From Desulfonatronum thiosulfatophilum (GTDB taxonomy: Bacteria; Desulfobacterota; Desulfovibrionia; Desulfovibrionales; Desulfonatronaceae): a DNA stretch of 64,000 nucleotides. Both the position numbers and the translations under genes were made by a program. This document shows, one piece after another, positions 55,371 to 63,835 of this stretch; within the stretch, counting starts at the first letter, position 1; each line of letters starts with the position of its first letter. The notes below the pieces were generated by a model that searched no databases, was not told the DNA's origin, and worked only from the letters and a program-made list of their open reading frames with translations. Where the stretch lies: NCBI RefSeq assembly GCF_900104215.1, contig NZ_FMXO01000021.1, positions 1 to 64,000 on the forward strand, in the 5' to 3' direction.

Positions 55371-56927
55371 ATGGATGAGAATGTCTTTTTCCGGGAGGCC
55401 ACGCTGCGGATCTGCAGCAGTCTGAATCTGCAGCGGGCCATGGAACGGACTCTGGAATACATTAGCGGGTACATCCCCGCGGATTCGCTGCAGATCGGGC
55501 TCTTCGACCCGGACCTGCGGGTGCTGCGGTCCATTGTTCGAATTCGCCCGGACAACTGGCCGGATCTGCATACCACCATCCCGGTTCCGGAAGGAGCCAT
55601 GGCCAATGTTCTCCGGCAGTGGCGATCCGAACCCAGCTTCGAGGTGATCAACGACTGGCGCGGCAGGGAGCCGGATATCCTGCCGTTGCTGAGGATGATC
55701 TGGCCGGAGGACGTTTCGCTGCTGCGAACCGACCTCGCTTTGGAATCGCGGCGGATCGGCATCCTGGTGCTGGGCGTTCAAGGCCGCAACCGCTATGAGG
55801 AAGACCATGCCCGGCTGATGAACACGCTTAATGAACCCTTCGCCATTGCCGTGGCCAATGCGCTTCAATACCAGGAAGTCGTCCGGCTCAAGGAAATGCT
55901 CGAGGACGACAACCGGTATCTGTCCACGGAACTGCGCAATGTTGCCGGAGACAGGATCATCGGCGCGGATCTGGGATTGCGGGAAGTGATGCAGCTGGTC
56001 CGTCAGGTGGGCCCGCTGGAAAGCCCGGTGCTGCTGCTGGGCGAAACCGGTACGGGCAAGGAACTGCTGGCCCATGCCCTGCACATGGTCTCGCCGCGGC
56101 ACAAGGGGCCTTTCGTGAAGGTCAACTGCGGCGGTCTGCCGGAGAGTCTGCTGGACAGCGAACTGTTCGGCCATGAAAAAGGGGCCTTCACCGGCGCCCT
56201 GGCCCTGAAGCGCGGTCGGTTCGAGCGGGCTCAGGAAGGAACCATCTTTCTGGATGAAATCGGCGAACTCAGCCCCGGGGCCCAGGTCAAGCTGCTGCGG
56301 GTGCTGCAGCAACGGGAGATCGAACGGGTCGGCGGGACACAGACCATATCCGTGGACGTGCGGATCGTCAGCGCCACGCACCGCAATCTGGAGCAGATGG
56401 TGCGTGACGGAACGTTTCGCGAGGATCTCTGGTTCCGGTTGAACGTCTTCCCGATCATGATCCCGCCCCTGCGCCATCGGCCCCAGGACATCCCGGCCCT
56501 GCTGGACTACATCGTCTCCAAAAAGTGCCGGGAAATGAAGATCGCCCGCAAGGTCCGCCTCGCGTCAGGGACCATGGACCGGCTCAAACAGCATGGCTGG
56601 CCGGGCAACGTGCGGGAACTGCAGAATCTCGTGGAACGTTCCCTGATTCACTGTCAGTCCATTCGCCCCGATTCCGGCGATTTGATCCTGGAGCTGCATC
56701 CTTCGGGACCTGTTTCGGCAAGACCGGATTCCGGCGTGGATCAGGAGGAGATTGTACCCTTTGATCTGGCCGTGTCCCGGATGATCACCAGGACACTGGA
56801 ACGAACCGACGGAAGAATCATCGGCCCACGCGGGGCAGCCCAATTGCTGGGGCTTCACCCCAGTACGCTGCGGGGCAAGATGCGGAAGCTGAACATCCTT
56901 GCGGAGCGGAGGAAAAGGGGAAATTAA
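55371..56927 (+). CDS. GAF-domain sigma-54-dependent activator
   Basis: 518 residues from the ATG at 55371 (AAAAGGA just upstream; ATG 55347 is an alternative). An N-terminal GAF domain (about 5-165) senses an unknown small molecule or gas. The AAA+ domain carries Walker A GETGTGKE, GAFTGA loop, Walker B IFLDEIGEL and RFRLN-like region, with a Fis-type HTH at the end (GAAQLLGLHPSTLRGKMRKL). Architecture as in NorR/FhlA-type regulators. Divergent from the RND operon, but no clear -24/-12 site was found ahead of that operon. Confidence 0.92.
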   Translation: MDENVFFREATLRICSSLNLQRAMERTLEYISGYIPADSLQIGLFDPDLRVLRSIVRIRPDNWPDLHTTIPVPEGAMANVLRQWRSEPSFEVINDWRGREPDILPLLRMIWPEDVSLLRTDLALESRRIGILVLGVQGRNRYEEDHARLMNTLNEPFAIAVANALQYQEVVRLKEMLEDDNRYLSTELRNVAGDRIIGADLGLREVMQLVRQVGPLESPVLLLGETGTGKELLAHALHMVSPRHKGPFVKVNCGGLPESLLDSELFGHEKGAFTGALALKRGRFERAQEGTIFLDEIGELSPGAQVKLLRVLQQREIERVGGTQTISVDVRIVSATHRNLEQMVRDGTFREDLWFRLNVFPIMIPPLRHRPQDIPALLDYIVSKKCREMKIARKVRLASGTMDRLKQHGWPGNVRELQNLVERSLIHCQSIRPDSGDLILELHPSGPVSARPDSGVDQEEIVPFDLAVSRMITRTLERTDGRIIGPRGAAQLLGLHPSTLRGKMRKLNILAERRKRGN

Positions 56928-56965
56928 GGAGAGGGTTTCGTCTACAAGAAGGTAAATGGAAATCC

Positions 56966-57090
56966 ACAGGCTGTTCAAAAACCCCGATGGCAAGGCGCAA
57001 AAAAACTTCAAGACCGAAGCGTATTCATCATACGTGAAGGTTTGCCGTTGTTGCGGCAACAAAGTCAGCGGGGATTTTTCAACAGCCTGT
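56966..57090. repeat. 125-bp palindromic repeat with ACAGGCTGTT ends
   Basis: Inverted ends ACAGGCTGTTCAAAAACCCC and GGGGATTTTTCAACAGCCTGT; the interior contains TTCAAGACCGAAGCGTATTC. It resembles a repeat type dispersed in many proteobacterial genomes (from memory, not checked). Its last base forms part of the stop codon of the YkgJ-type gene, so it abuts that reading frame. Confidence 0.75.
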
Positions 57091-57731
57091 CAGCGGTGCT
57101 CCAGATCCAGCCAACGGCGCAAACCCCGGACGACCTGGTCCAGGGGCCGGCCCAGAAGAAAGGGGAGCACGTCCGGCGCTGCCCCGGTGCGCTTCGGAAT
57201 AAGCGAACGCAGCGCGGCATCGAACGCCGCGGCCTGGCGAAGCTCTTCGGATACATTCGCATGATTCGAGCGAAGGAGCTCCAGAAGCGCCGGGACGGAG
57301 CAGCGCTCTTCATGGATGCGGATCAGTTCGCCCAGAGCGCTGTCCGGGGCCAGAAGATCAAACCTCCCGATGCGCGGCTGGGCGCTTGTCGCGGCCAGAT
57401 CAGCGGTGTCCCAGCATTTCAGGGCGAGGCATTCATCCGGCTTGGCGGGATGAATGGCGCACCGACCGAATGATGAAGAACCGAACGCGGCGCTGTAAAA
57501 ACGACAACCCGTCCCCCGTTCTACGGAGCGGATCTTGATGCATTCGGCCTCCAGCAACACGACCTGGTCCCTGATCTGATCGTGGACCGGCTCCCCGATG
57601 CGCAAGGTATAAAGATCCTCCTTGCCCAGGACCTTGTCGCGCAAGAGCACCAGGTCCGCCTCGTGCAGGGCCGGACCGCCCTTGACGCAGCAGGTTCCGC
57701 AGCGACGGCAGGCTGAAATCATGTGGCTCAT
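57090..57731 (-). CDS. YkgJ-family cysteine-cluster (putative metal-binding) protein
   Basis: 213 residues. N-terminal CRRCGTCCVKGGP, later Cys in GTGCRFY, and CAIHPAKPDECLALKCW give the CxxCxxCC...C...CxxxxxxPxxC pattern of the YkgJ/zinc- or iron-chelating family. Members are thought to bind an iron-sulfur cluster or zinc; the activity is unknown. C-terminal part helical and Leu-rich. The stop codon is shared with the edge of the palindromic repeat. The start may be either of two ATGs 9 bases apart. Confidence 0.85.
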   Translation of the reverse strand: MSHMISACRRCGTCCVKGGPALHEADLVLLRDKVLGKEDLYTLRIGEPVHDQIRDQVVLLEAECIKIRSVERGTGCRFYSAAFGSSSFGRCAIHPAKPDECLALKCWDTADLAATSAQPRIGRFDLLAPDSALGELIRIHEERCSVPALLELLRSNHANVSEELRQAAAFDAALRSLIPKRTGAAPDVLPFLLGRPLDQVVRGLRRWLDLEHR

Positions 57732-57895
57732 GAGGTCGGCATCAAAGATGTTCGCATGGGCTCCGGATGGAGCGAAGCATCGGGTTCAGGCATCTGACTC
57801 TGACCGGCAACTTCCCTGCTTGTTCTTTTCATGTTCCGGAGCGAGGAGCGTGAGGCATCTGGTGTTCAGTTGCAGCGGGAAATGTTCGGCCTGGC

Positions 57896-60478
57896 CTACG
57901 GCTGGACCCTGACCAGGTATGCCTTGTCCCATTGCAAATATTCCTGGATCAACGATGCCAGGTCCTGAATGGTCAACCGGCGTGCCTGCTCGATGAGCTT
58001 CAGAGAGTGGTCCATCTCGAAGCCCCGGGCGATCTCTTCGGCAGTTTCATGGGATCTGACGATCAAGCGTTGCCGATTGCGCTGGTAATCGCCCCAGAGC
58101 AAATTCTTAGCCCGCTCCAGTTCCGACTCTGGCTGTTCATTGTCGAACAGATGTTGGACCACGTCTTGAAATCCCTGGACCGCGACCGCCTCTTTTTCCG
58201 GAGACGTGCCAATGTAGAAGGCCATGAACCCGGCATGGGTTTCCTGCCAGAGAAATGCGGTCACGGAGTATGCCAACCCTTGGACATCCCGCAACTCGCG
58301 AAACAGGATGCCGGATTGACCTGCCAGGACTTCCCGCAGCACGTTCAATCCCGGGGTGTGCGCATGGCCGAGACCCGGAACGGGGAAGATCACCAGGATA
58401 TGGCTTTGATTGCGATCCTTGAGCTGGAGCAGCATCTCTCGTTCCAGGCCCCAGCGTGGAGGCTGAGGAACCGGAGCGGCCATGGCGTCGGGGCGGGCAA
58501 GGGTTTCGGCAAAAGCGCGAACGGCATCGCGGTCATAGTCCCCGCTGACGGCAAGGACCCAGGAACGATCTTTCTGCCGATTCCAAAAAGACATGACCTG
58601 TTCCCGCTCAACGGCCTCAATCCCCTGAATCGTGCCGGACCGCTGATAGCCGTAGGGATGTTCGGGAAAAAGAAAGGGGAAGGTCTGCCGGAGGGCCAAC
58701 CCCACGGCATTGTCTTCAGTGCGCGCAATGGCCGCGGACTGTTCCTGTTTGGCCCTGGCCAGCTCCTCCGGCAACCAGGCCGGTTCGTGGATCAGTTCCT
58801 GCAGAAAGGGCAGCATTTCCGTACTGAATCTGCTGGGGAAATGGACGTTGAGATGAAGATGTTCCAGTCCAGCACCGGCGCTCAATCGGGCCGCCCGATC
58901 CGCCAGGAAATCCTGAAGCTGCACCGCGGTCTTGGAGCGCGTCCCCTTGGTCCAGACCCGGGCTGTCAGTTCGGAAAGTCCCTGCTCGCCGGGCCTGAGC
59001 AACAAATCCCCTCCGTTCCAGGTCATCGACAGAGCCGTATAGGGGAGGGATGCATCCGGAAGCATAATCAGAGTGCGTCCCGGGGCGAGATGGATCACTT
59101 CCCGCTCCGCCTGCGTGGCGGCGGAATGAACGTGCGCTTTGGGCGATTCCTGCAACGACCATTTCTCTTCCAGAATCCGGGTCAGCTCCGAAGTCTCCAG
59201 TTCCGCGGGCCTTGGTGTGAATACGGAGCCGACAAGTCCTTGTGGACGGATGTAGGAGCGGATCATGTCCCGCAGTTGTTCGGCGTCAATGGTGCGGATC
59301 AGGTGCAGATATGCCTGCTCGGCATTGAACGTGTATTCGTGGAACTGAAAATGGCCCAGTTTGGAGGCCAGGCCGGAAAACGTCTCCTTGGATTGAAACA
59401 GGCTGTCTTCCATGTTCAGCTTGGCCCGGTTCAGCGCCTCTGGAGGGAATGCGGTGATGTCCAGCCTGCCGAGCATTTCATGCAGTCCCGTCCAGAGCCG
59501 GGTGATATTTTGGGGATCCAGCCTGGCCTGAATGAAGAACATCCCGACTTGATCCAGGGTGGTGGCCGAGGCGGAAATCACATCCACGATGCCTTGCTCA
59601 TACTTGAAGGTACGGTACAGCAAGGATGTTCTGTCGCCGCCGAGCATCTGCGCCAGGACGTCCAAACCAACGCTGTGGACGTCCCGCAAACCCGGGATGG
59701 GGATCGCCAGGGAGACGTAGGCCTTCTGCCATGGTCCCTGCTCGACTTGGACGACCGGTGGACGGATGACCGAAGCCTGGGGAAGGGAGACGGCGGAGCG
59801 AGTTCCGCCATGATTAAGCAACCCGCCGAAAAAGGCTTCCACCTGTCCGAGCACCTGATCCAGCCGGATATCTCCGCACAGGACCAGCAACATGTTCGCG
59901 GGCTGGTACCGGTCTCGGATATACTCCAGGATGTCATCACGGGTAATGCTCCCCACGGTTTCCGGATATCCGATAATGGGTCGGGCATAGGGAGAATCCG
60001 CCCATATGCTTCCCTGAATGGACTTGAAAATCCGGCGGTGCGGGTCGTCGTCGCCCTGCTCCATCTCTGACAGAATCACTTGGCGTTCCGATTCCAGTTC
60101 GTCCGGGTCAATGGTCGCGTTGAAGATCATGTCCTGCAGCACATCCAGCCCCAAAGCCCAATGCTTCGCCGGAAGATCGATGATGTATGTTGTCGCATCA
60201 AAGCCGGTGGCCGCATTCAATTCCCCGCCGACGGACTCGATTTCTGACGCAGCCCGACCTTTGCCACGTCTGGCCGTGCCCTTGAAGACCATGTGCTCCA
60301 ACATGTGGCTGATTCCAGCCTGTTCCGGCAGTTCATGGGCAGAGCCGGCCCGGACGAACAGGCGGATCGCGACAAGGGGGAATCGGCTATCTTCATGGAC
60401 GAGCACGTTCAAGCCGTTGGAGAGAGCGGCAACCTGGGTTTGATGGGAATGATCGAAGGGGCTTGGGCGTTGCGCCAT
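57896..60478 (-). CDS. M16 family zinc metallopeptidase, two-domain
   Basis: 860 residues, AGGAGA before the ATG. The inverted zinc motif HxxEH is in ISHMLEHMVFKG at about residue 60, with the distal Glu region SEIESVGGELNA. The second half (about 430-860) repeats the M16 fold without the zinc motif, as in pitrilysin-like clamshell enzymes. There is no signal peptide, so it is a cytoplasmic oligopeptidase or an unconventionally placed one. Monocistronic. Confidence 0.93.
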   Translation of the reverse strand: MAQRPSPFDHSHQTQVAALSNGLNVLVHEDSRFPLVAIRLFVRAGSAHELPEQAGISHMLEHMVFKGTARRGKGRAASEIESVGGELNAATGFDATTYIIDLPAKHWALGLDVLQDMIFNATIDPDELESERQVILSEMEQGDDDPHRRIFKSIQGSIWADSPYARPIIGYPETVGSITRDDILEYIRDRYQPANMLLVLCGDIRLDQVLGQVEAFFGGLLNHGGTRSAVSLPQASVIRPPVVQVEQGPWQKAYVSLAIPIPGLRDVHSVGLDVLAQMLGGDRTSLLYRTFKYEQGIVDVISASATTLDQVGMFFIQARLDPQNITRLWTGLHEMLGRLDITAFPPEALNRAKLNMEDSLFQSKETFSGLASKLGHFQFHEYTFNAEQAYLHLIRTIDAEQLRDMIRSYIRPQGLVGSVFTPRPAELETSELTRILEEKWSLQESPKAHVHSAATQAEREVIHLAPGRTLIMLPDASLPYTALSMTWNGGDLLLRPGEQGLSELTARVWTKGTRSKTAVQLQDFLADRAARLSAGAGLEHLHLNVHFPSRFSTEMLPFLQELIHEPAWLPEELARAKQEQSAAIARTEDNAVGLALRQTFPFLFPEHPYGYQRSGTIQGIEAVEREQVMSFWNRQKDRSWVLAVSGDYDRDAVRAFAETLARPDAMAAPVPQPPRWGLEREMLLQLKDRNQSHILVIFPVPGLGHAHTPGLNVLREVLAGQSGILFRELRDVQGLAYSVTAFLWQETHAGFMAFYIGTSPEKEAVAVQGFQDVVQHLFDNEQPESELERAKNLLWGDYQRNRQRLIVRSHETAEEIARGFEMDHSLKLIEQARRLTIQDLASLIQEYLQWDKAYLVRVQP

Positions 60479-60551
60479 GAACGTCTCCTGGAATCTGGAT
60501 AAAAAATTGGATTACGGGCCCATCAAAGCATGATGGAACAGCAAGGCGGAA

Positions 60552-60591
60552 GTGGATAAAGCCAATCCGGGTCGGGCCGGACTTTATCCAC
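60552..60591. repeat. Inverted repeat upstream of the M16 gene
   Basis: GTGGATAAAG and CTTTATCCAC, a perfect 10-bp pair with a GC-rich interior containing CCGGGTCGGGCCGG, flanked outside by GCAAGG on both sides. No T-run. The rest of 60479-60700 shows no gene. Confidence 0.55.
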
Positions 60592-60700
60592 GCAAGGCTG
60601 TTTTGGGAATGGCCGAAAGAAGTGATCGCCGGGCAAGGCTGCGTTGGCCAAGGTTGATGCAACGTGGGCCTAAAGATGCCGAGCGATTTTTTTCATTGAA

Positions 60701-60733
60701 AAAAGGCACAGACGGAGAGCGCCTGTGCCTTTT
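60701..60733 (-). terminator. Intrinsic terminator after the small cysteine-containing protein gene
   Basis: AAAAGGCACAG and CTGTGCCTTTT, an 11-bp stem, with T-rich sequence beyond it on the minus strand. Confidence 0.8.
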
Positions 60734-60755
60734 GAAACCGCAAAAAAAAGAAGAA

Positions 60756-61025
60756 TCAGGACTTGCAAACTCCTCCGATCTGGCAGTAGGCACGGATGAA
60801 ATCGGCTACATGAACGCCCAGATGGACGCATTCAACCCCCTGCATGCATTTTTCCGCATCTTCCTCTTCGATATGGGTTATTTGTTCATGGCCGTCCTTG
60901 CGCAATTTCACCAGCCAAGCTTTCTTGTTCTCATCGAATTCAGCGGACATGTCGACGCCGCTTTTTTCCAGCTCCGGATAGAATTCAGAAATTTTCGCCA
61001 GCAATGCCTTGGGATCAACGCTCAT
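60756..61025 (-). CDS. Small hypothetical protein with C-terminal cysteines
   Basis: 89 residues, AAGGAGGAATC before the ATG at 61025. Acidic, soluble, with the strand pair KKAWLVKLRKDGHEQITHIE and the cysteines in EKCMQGVECVHLG and YCQIGGVC, close enough to bind a metal or form disulfides. A perfect ribosome-binding site and own terminator support a well-expressed gene. No family recognised. Confidence 0.8.
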   Translation of the reverse strand: MSVDPKALLAKISEFYPELEKSGVDMSAEFDENKKAWLVKLRKDGHEQITHIEEEDAEKCMQGVECVHLGVHVADFIRAYCQIGGVCKS

Positions 61026-61369
61026 GATTCCTCCTTGAAAAGGTTTCAAATAAGCCACGCAACTACCCTTGTTTACGTCTGCAACCAATGTAAGTTTCTT
61101 GAATCACCTAGTCAAATTTAGGTTCAATCAGCATTATGAATGTTTGAACGGCGCGACTTATCCTGAGGGCTGAGCGGAGGAACAATTCCCTTCTGGCTAA
61201 AATCGGGGCCGTGGCCGACACCTTTGACGCAGTTCCGGATCTAGATGCGTTCCGGCAATCTCAAATCCCTGGAACAAACTTTTCCTGAATTCAGCGAGGA
61301 ACCGTCCTATAGCGGGGCACTCCGCGGCTCCATGCGTAAAGCGGCTTGACCCAGCTTGTGCCACGCCTT
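61026..61369. other. Gene-free stretch before the DUF1016 remnant
   Basis: 344 bases; a minus-strand frame of about 58 codons runs through 61190-61370 downstream of the remnant but has no recognisable domain. Probably decayed coding DNA. Confidence 0.4.
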
Positions 61370-61498
61370 TCATCGCCGGGAAAGGTTGCGCAGGTCACGA
61401 GCCAGCCGGTCGACGACCTCGGCTCCCCAGCCCTGCTTGGCCTGCTGGGTCAGAATATCGCGGCTGATTTGCCCGTAGAGTATCTTTTCATCGGAGCC
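61370..61498 (-). pseudogene. Remnant of a DUF1016 (YhcG/PDDEXK nuclease family) gene
   Basis: A 42-codon frame ending in a stop reads KILYGQISRDILTQQA then KQGWGAEVVDRLARDLRN, which matches the N-terminal domain of DUF1016 proteins from memory. It has no start codon (a stop precedes it) and lacks the following conserved region and the nuclease domain. It sits just upstream of tRNA-Phe, a common integration site. Confidence 0.5.
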
Positions 61499-61570
61499 TC
61501 AATCACGGTCTGCTTTCGGCCCACTATCTGAATGAAATGAAACACTATTTATTATCCGGAAGAAAAAGCC

Positions 61571-61599
61571 TTGCCAACCGCAAACCTTTTGGCTATACA
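61571..61599 (+). promoter_or_regulatory. Sigma-70-type promoter of tRNA-Phe
   Basis: TTGCCA at 61571-61576, 17-base spacer, TATACA at 61594-61599, 17 bases before the tRNA. Confidence 0.6.
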
Positions 61600-61616
61600 T
61601 CCAATCTTTCGTTCAC

Positions 61617-61692
61617 GCCGAGGTAGCTCAGTCGGTAGAGCAGGGGACTGAAAATCCCCGTGTCGGCAGTTCAATTCTGTCCCTCGGCACCA
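61617..61692 (+). tRNA. tRNA-Phe (anticodon GAA)
   Basis: 76 nt with CCA encoded. Acceptor stem GCCGAGG pairs with CCTCGGC; anticodon arm GGGGA-CTGAAAA-TCCCC gives GAA; T arm GGCAG-TTCAATT-CTGTC closes with one G-U type mismatch. Confidence 0.95.
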
Positions 61693-61701
61693 GAAAAAAT
61701 T

Positions 61702-61737
61702 AAAGGATTTACGACATTGTCGTAAATCCTTTTTTTA
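61702..61737 (+). terminator. Intrinsic terminator of tRNA-Phe
   Basis: AAAGGATTTACGA, loop CATTG, its exact complement, then a run of T. Confidence 0.88.
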
Positions 61738-61778
61738 TTGCCGACAAAATTCCCCCCGCCCTTGCACTCTCGGCTTGT

Positions 61779-61898
61779 TCAATTGGACTTGAAACAAAGC
61801 CCTCTGGCCATGGCCTCCGCCATTCTTTTCAGGTGATCCTCGTTTTCTCTGGGCTGCACGTAATAATATTCAGGAGGCGAAGCTCCTAATGCTCCCAT
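61779..61898 (-). CDS. Tiny possible ORF or gene tail next to tRNA-Phe
   Basis: 39 codons from an ATG inside the end of the 3D-domain gene (13-base overlap), in another frame. The sequence YYYVQPRENEDHLKRMAEAM is charged and helical and looks like the tail of a larger protein such as an integrase, but nothing decides this. Could equally be a coupled micro-protein or chance. Confidence 0.25.
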   Translation of the reverse strand: MGALGASPPEYYYVQPRENEDHLKRMAEAMARGLCFKSN

Positions 61899-62539
61899 GG
61901 AGAGAGAGGAAGATCGTCTTCCATAAGCTCGATAATGTTGCTCTCTAAGGGGTTGTCCTGAATAAGGGGCTCGATGAGGGTGACCAGCACATTGCGCTTG
62001 ACTCCGATGGACATTGCCATTTCCACGTCGGGCACGAGAATGTCTATTGATCTGGTGTAACGGGCATTCATCAGATCGCTGACCATACGCACTCCGAAAC
62101 CCTCAATGTAGACCCGCTTGCCCAACCAACCGCGGAGGTCGTGGGAGACGGCAACGGTCCAGCCAGGTCTGGGCGTCTGCATGATCGCGGTGTGTTCCAC
62201 GTCGTCGTTGGTCTCCTCGGGTCGTGCCGTGTACGCGGACAACCGCAACCGATGCGTGTTGGCCTCCTTGTATCCCGCCAGCACGTTCTTGAGTTCCTCA
62301 ATCTCTTCCAGGGCCTGCTGGAGGTGGGCGGTAGGACTGTTCCCTTCGCGATAGCCGTCCAGGATTATACGCAAGATCATGATTTCATCTCGGGCCTTGA
62401 GCAACTCCAGGTTGTTCAGCTCTACACAACCTGTGTTTTTGTCGCCGTCGAGCTGGGTGCCATCGCTGACGACGACCTTGAGGACAAGGGAGAGGTTCAG
62501 CAGAGTTAATAAAATAATTATCGGCACCGTGAGACGCAT
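61886..62539 (-). CDS. Membrane-anchored 3D-domain protein
   Basis: 217 residues. N-terminal membrane anchor (LTVPIIILLTLLNLSLVLKVVV), a coiled-coil region (about 45-95), and a 3D (three-Asp) domain at about 97-195: LSAYTARPEETNDD, TVAVSHDLRGWLGKRVYI, VRMVSDLMNARYTRSIDI. This small beta-barrel fold is shared with MltA-type lytic transglycosylases and Rpf/YabE-type cell-wall enzymes, so peptidoglycan binding or cleavage in the periplasm is inferred. Nearby genes suggest an accessory region. Confidence 0.8.
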   Translation of the reverse strand: MRLTVPIIILLTLLNLSLVLKVVVSDGTQLDGDKNTGCVELNNLELLKARDEIMILRIILDGYREGNSPTAHLQQALEEIEELKNVLAGYKEANTHRLRLSAYTARPEETNDDVEHTAIMQTPRPGWTVAVSHDLRGWLGKRVYIEGFGVRMVSDLMNARYTRSIDILVPDVEMAMSIGVKRNVLVTLIEPLIQDNPLESNIIELMEDDLPLSPWEH

Positions 62540-62728
62540 GCTTTTCTTTCCAATTTACGGTCAGGAAACGGGACAACAATGTGGTGAGACGGTGATGGGC
62601 GGGTTGGGTTTTCTCAAGGAAACCGGAAAACCTATGCTACCGGATCAGTTGCAGGCCGGCAATTCGTTGAAATGGCCTGGATGAAGCCTCCAAGCGGCAG
62701 ATCCAGGCCATGGCGCTGCTATGAATTA

Positions 62729-63835
62729 TCAAGGGATTCTATGATCTGAGCGGGGAGCATCTTCTCTGCTCGGAGCAATGCTTTGGGCCCAGGCCACAAT
62801 TTCATTTTCCAACGCCGGGGTCCAGGTGGTCAGGAACTCTCGGTAGAGATCGTCCCACATCTGGAAAAAACGCTCGATCAGAAAGAACTTTTCTAAAAAC
62901 AGACCATCGGCGTCTTCCTTGTCCTGAACGTCCACCTTGGGTGTTTTAACCGTGATTTCGAAACCGGCAGTTACCCCGGTGGTCCAGGATTCCTGCGTGG
63001 ATTCGTCGTTCAGGATCAGTGTTGCCGCGGAAATGCGCTTTGCATCGGCCATGGCGATGAGCAGCTCGCCCATGGGATCGCCCTGCCAGCCGGAGACGGT
63101 GCATTTCTCCATGCTCTCGCCCACGAGCTTTTCCAGGGCCACCTTGCCGCCGCTGTCCAGATGCACGCCGTTGATGGATTCGCCTGCCACCGCTGTTTTC
63201 AGCAAGTGGGCCAGGAAGAGCGCCGGAACGGTGGGCGGCAAGGGCACGTCAAAGGCGTCGATTCCGGCCTCGAAGACCTCCTCGGCCCTCTTTTGGCCTG
63301 CCAGACGTCTCGCAAGCCAGGCCGGGGTCAAGCGCTCCAGTTCCATCCCGAAGGTCTTTTCGAACAGCTCGCTGACCGTCTCCAGAGCGAACTTGTTGTT
63401 GGAAAACACGTACAGCAAGCCCTCCTGAGGCGCGTGCACCAGATCCACCACCCGGGGCTCGGGCGGGGTCTTGGTCAGCAGGTACAGCTTTGTCTGATCC
63501 TTGATTTCCTGACGCCGGTCCTTGGATAAGGCCTTGCCTTCCCGCTCTGATTCCTCGGCGATTCGTTTTTTAACCAGACGGCTCAAGACGGCGGGTTTGA
63601 TCTTGCGGGTGTCGATACGCAAGGACCAGCCATTCAGCGCCCCTCGCTCAACGGGCGAACGTTCGAAGGCCGTGTCGTCCATGTCGTCGATGGACGTCCA
63701 GCCAAAGGACAGCTCCTCGGCCGTGTCCTCGATGTCCTGAAAAGAAAAGGCTGTAAGCTGTTCCTTGAGGTCCGAAACCTCCAGCTTGCCCACTGTGAAC
63801 CTGGCCACCTGCGTCGATGTGCTCCAAAAACCCAT
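62729..63835 (-). CDS. rdgC: RdgC-like recombination-associated protein
   Basis: 368 residues. AAGGAG precedes the ATG, and the stop of the upstream gene directly abuts it (TAAATG). RdgC proteins form DNA-encircling rings that restrain RecA. Family-like segments: WSLRIDTRKIKPAVLSRLVK, LYLLTKTPPEPRVVDLV, and LLYVFSNNKFALETVSELF near residue 150. It is longer than E. coli RdgC (303) and has a different N-terminus, so the assignment is to the family rather than to a strict orthologue. Confidence 0.8.
   Translation of the reverse strand: MGFWSTSTQVARFTVGKLEVSDLKEQLTAFSFQDIEDTAEELSFGWTSIDDMDDTAFERSPVERGALNGWSLRIDTRKIKPAVLSRLVKKRIAEESEREGKALSKDRRQEIKDQTKLYLLTKTPPEPRVVDLVHAPQEGLLYVFSNNKFALETVSELFEKTFGMELERLTPAWLARRLAGQKRAEEVFEAGIDAFDVPLPPTVPALFLAHLLKTAVAGESINGVHLDSGGKVALEKLVGESMEKCTVSGWQGDPMGELLIAMADAKRISAATLILNDESTQESWTTGVTAGFEITVKTPKVDVQDKEDADGLFLEKFFLIERFFQMWDDLYREFLTTWTPALENEIVAWAQSIAPSREDAPRSDHRIP

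Noticed and set aside
57932-60070. 712-codon plus-strand frame opposite the M16 gene
   Set aside because: Shadow; the opposite strand holds a clear two-domain peptidase.
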